A DNA stretch of 42,410 nt from Paracoccaceae bacterium. Lineage in GTDB: Bacteria > Pseudomonadota > Alphaproteobacteria > Rhodobacterales > Rhodobacteraceae. The notes under the pieces are model-generated. The model did not search any database. It was not told the DNA's origin and saw only the letters and a program-made list of their open reading frames with translations. A program made the translations under genes and the position numbers. The stretch lies in the NCBI GenBank assembly GCA_021775315.1, contig JAJFIC010000107.1, positions 1 to 42,410 on the forward strand, written 5' to 3'. Shown here piece after piece: positions 7,597 to 15,388 of the stretch (position 1 is its first letter; each line of letters begins with the position of its first letter).

Positions 7597-8766
7597 TGGC
7601 AGTGACGCGGTCAGGAATTTGACCATGTTTCCGCCCATGACCTTAGCAATATCAATCGGTGTCACCCCGGCGCGTAGCAGCGCGTCGGTCAGGGCGGCCA
7701 GTTCGGACGTGTCGTATGTGGTTTCCACCGCTCCGTCGTAATCTGAACCAAGCGACACGTGATCGACGCCGAGCAAGGCAATGGCCGCAACAATCGCTTT
7801 GGCCACCCCGTCCGGGGTTGCGTCGCAGGTCACGTCTTCCCAATAGCCGATGCCGATCAGACCGCCTTTGGCGGCGATGGCCTGCATCAGATCGTCAGAA
7901 AAGTTGCGCTTAACCTCGCAATGGGAATGGATGCCCGTGTGGCTGACCACAACCGGTACATCGACCATATCAAGCACTTCTTGGGCGGCTTTGGGCGACA
8001 AATGTGCAAGATCAATGATCATTTTCTTGTCCACCATCGCGCGCACCACTTGGCGACCAAATTCGGTCAGCCCGGCATTGGATATGCCGTGCAAAGACCC
8101 CGCCAATGCATTGTCAAAGAAATGCGTCAGCCCCATCAGGCGGAAACCAGCGTCATAAAGCCGGTCAAGATTGGCAAAGTCGCCATCAAGCGCGTGGCCG
8201 CCTTCGGCCCCCAGCAGGCCGCCGATCATCGGTTTGCCAGCGGCGCGGGCGGTCAAAACCGCCTCAAGATCGGTGCGGGTGCGGATGATTTTCAAGGTTT
8301 CCGGGGCGCGTGCCGCAAAACCATGCAGTTTCTTTGACTGATATAACGCGCGTTCTGTGCGGCTGTCCCATGTGCGCATTGGCCAAAGCTGCGCCATGAC
8401 AAGCAAGGTGATGCTGTCATTGGTTTCAGCCGAATTCTGTTCGTAATTCAGGCCCGAGGGGCTTTTGGTGACGGTGGTGAAAAACTGTAGGGCGACATTG
8501 CCATCGGACAGACGAGGCAAATCCACCTGACCACGTTTGCCGCGTTTCAGAAGATCGCGGTTCCACATCAGGCTGTCAGCGTGCCAATCACCGATAATCA
8601 GGGTTTTGTGCAGGTCGCGCGCCTCGTCTGAAATGGCATAAGGCGCATGTTCAACCACTCGGTTTTGGGCGTTTTCAACGATGCCGGGGCCGAAAGTCAA
8701 AAAACCGGCCAGTCCCAAAACGGCCAGTCCGACCAGCCCATATAAACCTTTGCGCAACAACGACAT
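7591..8766 (-). CDS. Membrane-anchored dipeptidase, peptidase family M19
   Basis: The 391-residue metallo-dipeptidase resembles renal/membrane dipeptidases that cleave dipeptides, including D-residue substrates. Residues 8-27 form a signal anchor (YGLVGLAVLGLAGFLTF), placing the enzyme on the periplasmic side. The zinc-site motif H62-A-D64 lies in IIGDWHADSLMWNRD. The bridging glutamate is in LGAEGGHALDGD. Later metal or substrate motifs are VVVSHTGIHSHCE and SLGSDYDGAVET. Length and motif order are normal for the family. It stands alone, convergent with the DUF4389 gene and divergent from the methyltransferase gene. Substrate is unknown. Confidence 0.9.
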   Translation of the reverse strand: MSLLRKGLYGLVGLAVLGLAGFLTFGPGIVENAQNRVVEHAPYAISDEARDLHKTLIIGDWHADSLMWNRDLLKRGKRGQVDLPRLSDGNVALQFFTTVTKSPSGLNYEQNSAETNDSITLLVMAQLWPMRTWDSRTERALYQSKKLHGFAARAPETLKIIRTRTDLEAVLTARAAGKPMIGGLLGAEGGHALDGDFANLDRLYDAGFRLMGLTHFFDNALAGSLHGISNAGLTEFGRQVVRAMVDKKMIIDLAHLSPKAAQEVLDMVDVPVVVSHTGIHSHCEVKRNFSDDLMQAIAAKGGLIGIGYWEDVTCDATPDGVAKAIVAAIALLGVDHVSLGSDYDGAVETTYDTSELAALTDALLRAGVTPIDIAKVMGGNMVKFLTASLPQ

Positions 8767-8876
8767 GTTTTACCTCTTTGTGAAAAACCGGTGGGGTCAG
8801 TCAACCACGCAGGGCAATGAATGGAAACCGTGAATGCGGCAGCAAAGACTCAACTCAAAGAATATTGCGCGTCAGA

Positions 8877-8893
8877 GGACAAATTTCTTGTCC
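8877..8893. promoter_or_regulatory. Inverted repeat upstream of the methyltransferase-TPR gene
   Basis: GGACAA-ATTTC-TTGTCC is a perfect 6-bp inverted repeat with a 5-bp centre. It lies 68 bp before ATG 8961, in the 194-bp gap between the divergent dipeptidase and methyltransferase genes. It may be an operator or a short mRNA hairpin. No matching second copy was seen. Confidence 0.3.
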
Positions 8894-8960
8894 AACGGCC
8901 CCCGGTCGCGTCACACTCGCAAAAAACAAAAGAGCAACAATAAAAACCGAGGCAGATATC

Positions 8961-10823
8961 ATGGTCGATGCGCTGACAAAGCTTGCGATAACCTATGGCA
9001 CGGACAAATTTGGTTATCACGACTACACCCCCAATTATTACAAATTGCTGAAACACCTGAAAAACCGGCCGATCAAGCTGTTGGAAATCGGTGTGGGTGG
9101 CTATCAGGACGCTGATCGCGGTGGTGAATCGCTTGAGGTTTGGCGCGATTTCTTTCCCAAGGCGCAGATCGTCGGCATTGATATTCAGAAGAAGGAAATG
9201 GATCTGGGGGAGCGGGTTTCGATCCTGCAAGGCAGTCAGGTTGATGCGGAATTCCTTGAAACCCTGGTGCGGGATCATGGACCGTTTGATGTTATTATTG
9301 ATGACGGCAGCCACCGGAACGAACATGTGGTGACCTCGTTTCAGCTGTTATATCCGACCCTGGCTGAGGGTGGGATTTACGTGGTTGAGGACGTGCAAAC
9401 CGCATTTTTCCCGCGTTTTGGCGGAAGTCTGGAAATGACGGCACCCAATTCGGTTGGGTATTTTGCCGACATGGTGCGGAAATTTGACAGCGACCGTGCG
9501 GATGTGCCTGCGGATATTACGACGATCAGTCGGTTTCACAACATGATCGCCATGCATAAAGGGCAGGCGGGTCAGGCGACCGACCTGAAGGCCATGTTCA
9601 AACCGTTAAAAGATGCGCCCGTGCGGTTGCTTGAAATCAGCCCTGAAGGTGTGTCGCTTGCAGGTTGGCGGGATTACTTTGCTGAGGGTCAGATAACTGG
9701 CATTGCGACGGGCGAACAGGCCGATGATCTGGGGCCGCGTGTACAGGTGGTGAAGGCGAGCAAGCCAAGTCTGAAAGACATCAAAAAACTGCGCAGCGAC
9801 TTTGGCCCGTTTGACATTGTGATTGATAACACCGGCCATAAAGGCGACAGCGTTAAGATGTTCGAGGCCTTGTGGCCGGGTCTGAACGACACAGGCTATT
9901 ATGTTCTTACCGGGGCTGATGCGGCTGTTGCTGATTTTGCCCATGATCGGTTTGTTGAGGTTGACCACCGCGAAATGCAGGTGTTTTTCCCTGAGGTTGA
10001 GGTCAATCCAGTAGCGCGGCAGATCTATGAGATGACGCGGTCCAAGGGTTTGATTACGCTTTACAAAGCGCCAAATGACTATCCGTCTAATTTCCGGTTT
10101 GAGTTTGACAATCCGCAGGCGGTGCATGCGCTGGATGAAATGGAAAAAGTGCTGAACCGCAGTGGCAAGGAACGCGGTTTTCTGCTGTTCGCCGATATTA
10201 TGACGCGCGGCGGTGATGATAAACGCGCCGCTAAGATGTTGAAAAAGCTGGCGGCCCTTGGGGCATCGTCGCGGTCCTATTTCAACATGGCTGTGCGACA
10301 AGCCAAGATCGACAAAGACTGGGATGGCGCGATGGTTTTGTTGCGGATGGCGGTAAAAACCTATCCGGATGATTATCGCATCCGCAGTCAGCTAGGCTCG
10401 GTTTTCAGCAAGGAAAAGGAATGGGAAAAGGCAGAAAAAGAGTTTGTGCGTGGCATTGAGCTAGCGCCGAAAGACCCACTGTTGCGGATACAGCTTGCCA
10501 ATGCATTGTCACGGCTCGACCGTCCGGACGAGGCGGTGTTGGCCGCCAGTTCGGCCTGTGAATTGGTGCCGGCGCATGTCGGTCACCGGGTTCAGCTTGG
10601 CCGTCTGCAATCCAACGCCGGACAGTTCGAGGCAGCGGTTGAAACGTTGAACCAAGCGGTTGCCCTTGATGGTGAAATGGCGAACGCGCATCGCCAGCTA
10701 AGCCGCGCTTTGGCCGAACTTGGCCGCAATTCCGAGGCGTTAGAAGTGGCTGATAAGGCGCTGGCATTGGTTCCGGAAAACCCGGAATACAAACGGTGGC
10801 AGGAACGGTTGCGCGCCGCTTGA
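8961..10823 (+). CDS. Methyltransferase / pseudo-methyltransferase / TPR fusion protein
   Basis: The 620-residue protein has three parts. Residues 1-200 form a class I SAM-dependent methyltransferase like the MycE/TylE macrolide-sugar methyltransferases: ITYGTDKFGYHDYTPNYY, SAM loop LLEIGVGGY (40-48), GIDI (72-75), and DDGSH (114-118, likely metal and base). Residues 220-325 repeat the same fold in the same order (RLLEISPEG, GWRDYF, FGPFDIVIDNTGH), but with the glycine-rich loop lost and DDGSH changed to DNTGH, so this copy is probably not catalytic. Residues 400-620 form several TPR repeats. The frame is open to 8817; ATG 8961 is chosen because the family begins there, and GAGG lies 8 bp upstream. 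A sulfotransferase-like gene follows after 20 bp. Substrate is unknown; a sugar or secreted small molecule is inferred. Confidence 0.8.
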   Translation: MVDALTKLAITYGTDKFGYHDYTPNYYKLLKHLKNRPIKLLEIGVGGYQDADRGGESLEVWRDFFPKAQIVGIDIQKKEMDLGERVSILQGSQVDAEFLETLVRDHGPFDVIIDDGSHRNEHVVTSFQLLYPTLAEGGIYVVEDVQTAFFPRFGGSLEMTAPNSVGYFADMVRKFDSDRADVPADITTISRFHNMIAMHKGQAGQATDLKAMFKPLKDAPVRLLEISPEGVSLAGWRDYFAEGQITGIATGEQADDLGPRVQVVKASKPSLKDIKKLRSDFGPFDIVIDNTGHKGDSVKMFEALWPGLNDTGYYVLTGADAAVADFAHDRFVEVDHREMQVFFPEVEVNPVARQIYEMTRSKGLITLYKAPNDYPSNFRFEFDNPQAVHALDEMEKVLNRSGKERGFLLFADIMTRGGDDKRAAKMLKKLAALGASSRSYFNMAVRQAKIDKDWDGAMVLLRMAVKTYPDDYRIRSQLGSVFSKEKEWEKAEKEFVRGIELAPKDPLLRIQLANALSRLDRPDEAVLAASSACELVPAHVGHRVQLGRLQSNAGQFEAAVETLNQAVALDGEMANAHRQLSRALAELGRNSEALEVADKALALVPENPEYKRWQERLRAA

Positions 10824-10843
10824 GCATAGCGAAAGACAGATAG

Positions 10844-11599
10844 ATGCACCCGATAATTGCGCTTTGGGCCCATCCGCGATCCATGTCCACGGCCATTGAA
10901 CGCATCATGCGCGAGCGTGGTGATCTTACCTGTTTTCATGAACCGTTCATGTATGATTATTATGTCCAGCGGAAAATCCGTGTCATGCCGCATTTTGACA
11001 TTCAGCCCGATCATCCGGTCACCTATCAGGATGTGCGCGATATGCTGTTGGATCAGGCGCGGCGCGGCCCGGTGTTTCTGAAAGACATGAGCTATTACGT
11101 GATGCCGCATATCCTGTCGGACAAGGTTTTTCTGGATCGGATAAAGCATTGCTTTTTGATCCGCGATCCCGTGGCATCGATCCCATCCCATTACAAGCTG
11201 GACCCCGGTGTGAGCTGCGAGGAAATCGGGCTGGAGGCACAGTGGGACCATTATTCTGGTCTGAAATCCGCCGGGTTTGACCCGGTTGTGATCGAGGCTG
11301 AGAGTATTCGCAAGGACAGCAAACTGGCAATCACCGAACTTTGGCGCTCGGTCGGGTTGCCGTACGTGGCCCATGCGTTTGATTGGCAGGGTGATATCCC
11401 GCAGGATTGGGCGCAGGTTCAGGGTTGGCACGGCGATGTCAGCGCCTCGACCTCAATTCGCCCGATGGATGCGGATGAGTTGGAAAATCGCCAGCGGGCG
11501 TTTGATGATCTGGCGGGGAAGTTTCCGCATTTGCAGGACTATCTTGCGCATCACAGACCGTTTTACGACCAATTGCGGGCGGTTTCGCTGGTGGTGTGA
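10844..11599 (+). CDS. Sulfotransferase-like protein
   Basis: The 251-residue cytoplasmic protein matches the fold of PAPS-dependent sulfotransferases. The 5'-phosphosulfate loop is ALWAHPRSMSTAIERIM (residues 6-22). The acceptor-side motif FHEPFMYDYYV follows. The 3'-phosphate-binding Arg/Ser segment is HCFLIRDPVASIPSHYKL. This subgroup is also annotated as branched-chain-aminotransferase-like sulfotransferase, so transfer of sulfate is likely but the acceptor is not known. It lies 20 bp downstream of the methyltransferase-TPR gene and is probably co-transcribed, which suggests both modify the same molecule. It is tail-to-tail with the aminotransferase gene, only 6 bp apart. Confidence 0.75.
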   Translation: MHPIIALWAHPRSMSTAIERIMRERGDLTCFHEPFMYDYYVQRKIRVMPHFDIQPDHPVTYQDVRDMLLDQARRGPVFLKDMSYYVMPHILSDKVFLDRIKHCFLIRDPVASIPSHYKLDPGVSCEEIGLEAQWDHYSGLKSAGFDPVVIEAESIRKDSKLAITELWRSVGLPYVAHAFDWQGDIPQDWAQVQGWHGDVSASTSIRPMDADELENRQRAFDDLAGKFPHLQDYLAHHRPFYDQLRAVSLVV

Positions 11600-11605
11600 A
11601 ACCGG

Positions 11606-12931
11606 TCAGGACAGGGCGCAAAACGCCTGATCCAGACCGTCGGCCACCTGATCCACATCAGCAAGACTTAGGCATAGCGGCGGCACCATACGCAGCACCG
11701 ATTGAAACGGGCCGGATTTTGACAGGATCAACCCCGCCTTGCGGCAGTTTTCAAACACGGCGGCGGTGGTTTCTTTGTCGGGTTCCAAGCTGGCGCGATC
11801 TTTGACCATTTCGATGGCCAGCATCAGGCCGCGCCCGCGCACATCGCCAATGGCTTTGTGGCGGGTTTGCAGGTCTTTCAGGCGTGCCAACAGCGCATTG
11901 CCGACAGTTTTCGCGTTTTGTTGCAAGGCTTCATCCCGGATCACCGCCAGCACCGCGCGGCCTGCGGCGCAGCTGGTGGGGCTGGCCCCGTAGGTGTGAA
12001 ACAGGAACTTTTCCGCCATCGGGGCCGCGATCTGTTTACGCGCAACGACGGCCCCCAAAGGAAATCCGTTGCCGATGCCTTTGGCCATGACCACAATGTC
12101 GGGGATCACATCATCGGCTTCAAACCCCCACATGTTATCCCCGGTGCGGCCAAAACCTGATTGCACCTCGTCTGCGATGAACAGGCCCCCAGCGGCGCGC
12201 ACCCGCTCCGCCGCGCCTGACATATAGCCTTTTGGCGTTTCGATCACGCCGCCATAGCCTTGCACGGGTTCAATGACGATCCCGGCGATGCGTCCAGTTG
12301 TGGCGGTTGCAATCACGCGGTCGATCTCGTCGAGATAAGGTTGTGTGGTGGCCCCGAAAATGCCGCGATATTGGTTTGGTTCGGGCACAAAGGCGACATT
12401 GCCCGGCATACCGGGATGTCGCCAGCCCGCGATGCCGGTAATGGATTGCGCGGCGGCGGTCGGTCCGTGATAGCCGGTGCGCAGGGCCAAAAGGTCCAGA
12501 TTGCCAGTATAGGTGCGGGCCATGGTCATGGCGAGGTCAATCGCCTCGGCCCCGGAATTGGTGAAATGCACGACCCATTCGATATCGCCTTTTGGGCCTT
12601 TGGGCATCGTGGCGGCCAGTTCCTGGGCGAAATGCGCCGGGACCGGGTGATAGAACATGGTCGTGCAATGGGTCAGGTCCTGTGCCTGCTGCATGGCCGC
12701 ATCCACCACACGCGGATGGCAATGGCCGACAGAGATGCACACATTCATCCCCAGCAAATCGGTATATTTGCGCCCGTCTGCATCCCATAAATACTGCATC
12801 GCGCCTTTCTTAAAGACCAGCGGTTCTGCAAACGGCACGAATTTGCTTTGCGAGGCGGCGAAATAGCTGTCGCGGCGGTTTGCTGTGGCGTCGGTTGACC
12901 ACTCAACAGGCAGGGGTTGGTGGGCTTGCAT
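11606..12931 (-). CDS. Class III aminotransferase (AGXT2-like, PLP-dependent)
   Basis: The 441-residue pyridoxal-phosphate enzyme moves an amino group, often from an omega- or beta-amino acid, to glyoxylate or pyruvate. Motifs include HFTNSGAEAIDLAMTMAR (phosphate site), TGYHG, FIADEVQSGFGRTG (PLP-ring Asp at 254) and the Schiff-base Lys284 in VMAKGIGNGFPLGAVV. Overall it most resembles alanine-glyoxylate aminotransferase 2, whose members also use beta-alanine, beta-aminoisobutyrate and methylated arginine. It is the last gene of a minus-strand operon, 18 bp after the first dehydrogenase gene. That position suggests it acts on the demethylated product. Specificity cannot be read from sequence. 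Confidence 0.85.
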   Translation of the reverse strand: MQAHQPLPVEWSTDATANRRDSYFAASQSKFVPFAEPLVFKKGAMQYLWDADGRKYTDLLGMNVCISVGHCHPRVVDAAMQQAQDLTHCTTMFYHPVPAHFAQELAATMPKGPKGDIEWVVHFTNSGAEAIDLAMTMARTYTGNLDLLALRTGYHGPTAAAQSITGIAGWRHPGMPGNVAFVPEPNQYRGIFGATTQPYLDEIDRVIATATTGRIAGIVIEPVQGYGGVIETPKGYMSGAAERVRAAGGLFIADEVQSGFGRTGDNMWGFEADDVIPDIVVMAKGIGNGFPLGAVVARKQIAAPMAEKFLFHTYGASPTSCAAGRAVLAVIRDEALQQNAKTVGNALLARLKDLQTRHKAIGDVRGRGLMLAIEMVKDRASLEPDKETTAAVFENCRKAGLILSKSGPFQSVLRMVPPLCLSLADVDQVADGLDQAFCALS

Positions 12932-12949
12932 GTGCTCTCTCCAAATTCA

Positions 12950-15388
12950 TCAGGCTTTCAGGCGGTGGTTATCAGGGTCAAACGGCGGCCTGTCCAAAAC
13001 CCGTGCAGCGTACCGCGTGCCAAGGATTTCAACGCTAAGCCTGTCACGCGCGCCACGTTTACGCAAATAGGCAATGGCCAGCATTTTTTGGCAACGATGC
13101 CCAAAGCCGCCTGAGGTTACGATGCCGACAATGCCGGATGGATCATGCACCGCGTGGGCATAAAAAGGGTCCACGTCTGCGCCCGAAACCGCGAGCAGTA
13201 CCATTTCCCAGCGATCCGGGTCGTTCATGCGCGCCAGCAAGGCCGCACGTCCGGTGAAATCGCGCGCCTTTGGGTCGTGCCCATCAGGTTTGACCAAAAA
13301 GCCAAGTCCGCTTTCGGTTGGGCTGCGTTCGGTCGTCAGGTCGCTTCCCCACGCGCGATAGGCCTTTTCCAGCCGCATTGAATTGGCGGCATAGGCGCCG
13401 TAAAATCCCAGATTATGAGGCTTGCCCGCCGTTTCAAGGGCCAGAAACAGGGCGCACATGCCGTTGGCCGCGACGTGCAATTCCCAGCCGAGTTCGCCGA
13501 GATAGGACAGTCTGAGGGCGCGAACGGGGATGCCAGCCACCAGCAGGGTTTTCACGGTCAGCCATGCAAAATCACCGCTTAGGTCGTGGTCCGTCAGTTC
13601 GGCCAGCACGGCGCGTGATTTCGGGCCCATCAGGCCAAGAACACCGAAATCATTGGAAGTATTGGACAAAGTGACGTCAAAGCCATGGGCATGATGGCAA
13701 AGCACGTCCCAATCCATCTGCTCAGCCGCGGCTGCCGAGGTCAGATAGGCGTGATCGTCTGACAGCATCGAAACGGTAAATTCCGAACGAACGCCGCCTG
13801 CCGGGGTCAGGGCGTGGGTCAGGCCGATGCGCCCGGTGGCCGGTGCGCGATTGGCACCTAATGTTTCGACAAAGGCGCGCGCGTCCGGTCCTGTGACGTC
13901 AAATTTTGAAAAGACGGATAAATCAGCGAGGCTGACATGGTTGGTGGTGGTTTCAACTTCGCGGGCAATATGGGCAAACCAGTTTGGCCGGCGGAACGAA
14001 TGCGTGGCGCTGTCGCCGGGTTGGGTCGAAAACCAGTTTGGCCGCTCCCAGCCATATGCCACCCCCATAACCGCGCCGCGCGCCAGCATTTCATCGTGGA
14101 TCGGTGAGCGGCGTTTATTTCGCGCAGCCTCGCGTTCCTCAAACGGGTAATGCACGCCGAATTGCAGGCCAAAACATTCCACGGCTTTCTCAACCCGGTA
14201 ATCCCGGTCGGCCCATGTGCCAAAACGGCGACTGTCGATAGCCAAAGCGTCCATCGGCGGGGTGTTATGGGTCATCCAATGGGCCAGAAACCAGCCTGCG
14301 CCGCCGCCTTCCATAATGCCCATTGATGACCCGGTCAGCAGCCAGGCGTTTTCCAGCCCATGCGCCGGGCCGATCAGCGGATTTGCGTCAGGCGTAAAGG
14401 TGATCGGGCCGTTGACCACGGATTTCACCCCGGCGGTGCCAAGGGCCGGAATACGCTCCATTGCTGCTGTGATGATATGTTCGACGCGATCAAGATCAGG
14501 CGGCATAAGGTCCGCGCCAAATTCGGGCGGCACACCGTCGATGGACCACGTTTGGGCGTGTTGTTCATAGGGTCCAAGGATCAGGCCGTCGCGTTCCTGA
14601 CGCACGTACCAGCTTTCTTCGGGGTCGCGGATGATCGGCAGTTCGGGCAGGCCAGCGGCCATTCGGGCGGTGACGTCAGGCACGGTATCGGTGACCAGAT
14701 ATTGATGCAGCATCGGTACTGAGGGACTATTCAGCCCCATCATATGGCCGATTTCCCAGCCCCATGTGCCAGCGGCGTTGACGATGTGGCGGGCGTTTAT
14801 CACACCCTTTTCGGTTTCAACCCGCCAATGATCGCCTTCGCGTCTGATGGCGCGCGCAGGATTGTAACGCTGGATCGCAGCACCGTTCTGAACCGCGATC
14901 TGGGCCATAGCGTTGGTTGCAAGTGTCGGGTCGACATGGCCATCATCAGGTTCATAAATCCCGCCCAACAAACCATCAAGCCGGGCCAACGGGTGCAGTT
15001 CGGCCACCCGTTCAGGCGTCAGGATTTCCAGCGGGTAGCCGGTGAAGGCTGACAGGCCTGCGACATGGGCAAACTCGTCCATCCGATCCGGATTGCGGGT
15101 GATCCGCATCGCGCCTGAAGCGTGAAAGCCGACATTCTGACCGGTTTCAGCAGGCAAAATATCGCGATAAAGCCGCACGGACGTGGCGCGCAATTCCTGT
15201 ATGGTGGCGTTATGGGCGAAATGGGTGCACAGCCCGGCCGCGTGCCATGTGGAGCCATGGGTGAGGTCGTTTTTTTCAACCAAAACCACGTCTTTCCAGC
15301 CCGCTTTGGTCAGGTGATAGATCAGCGACACCCCCATGATGCCACCACCGATGACCAGTACCTGAGCCTCTGTTTTGCGCGTGTTCAT
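12950..15388 (-). CDS. Dimethylglycine dehydrogenase-like flavoprotein with GcvT domain (copy A)
   Basis: The 812-residue enzyme is expected to oxidise an N-methyl group and pass the one-carbon unit to tetrahydrofolate. The FAD dinucleotide fold is at the N-terminus (VIGGGIMGVSLIYHL). His49 in HGSTWHAAG aligns with the histidine that carries covalent FAD in mammalian dimethylglycine dehydrogenase. The DAO domain runs to about residue 370 (WYVRQERDGLILGPYE, VVNGPITFTPDANPLIGP). An FAO_M segment then leads to the C-terminal GcvT aminomethyltransferase domain (from about 440), with RLSYLGELGWELHV and RLEKAYRAWGSDL. It is closer to DMGDH than copy B is. Its start overlaps the stop of copy B by 4 bp. 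Confidence 0.88.
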   Translation of the reverse strand: MNTRKTEAQVLVIGGGIMGVSLIYHLTKAGWKDVVLVEKNDLTHGSTWHAAGLCTHFAHNATIQELRATSVRLYRDILPAETGQNVGFHASGAMRITRNPDRMDEFAHVAGLSAFTGYPLEILTPERVAELHPLARLDGLLGGIYEPDDGHVDPTLATNAMAQIAVQNGAAIQRYNPARAIRREGDHWRVETEKGVINARHIVNAAGTWGWEIGHMMGLNSPSVPMLHQYLVTDTVPDVTARMAAGLPELPIIRDPEESWYVRQERDGLILGPYEQHAQTWSIDGVPPEFGADLMPPDLDRVEHIITAAMERIPALGTAGVKSVVNGPITFTPDANPLIGPAHGLENAWLLTGSSMGIMEGGGAGWFLAHWMTHNTPPMDALAIDSRRFGTWADRDYRVEKAVECFGLQFGVHYPFEEREAARNKRRSPIHDEMLARGAVMGVAYGWERPNWFSTQPGDSATHSFRRPNWFAHIAREVETTTNHVSLADLSVFSKFDVTGPDARAFVETLGANRAPATGRIGLTHALTPAGGVRSEFTVSMLSDDHAYLTSAAAAEQMDWDVLCHHAHGFDVTLSNTSNDFGVLGLMGPKSRAVLAELTDHDLSGDFAWLTVKTLLVAGIPVRALRLSYLGELGWELHVAANGMCALFLALETAGKPHNLGFYGAYAANSMRLEKAYRAWGSDLTTERSPTESGLGFLVKPDGHDPKARDFTGRAALLARMNDPDRWEMVLLAVSGADVDPFYAHAVHDPSGIVGIVTSGGFGHRCQKMLAIAYLRKRGARDRLSVEILGTRYAARVLDRPPFDPDNHRLKA

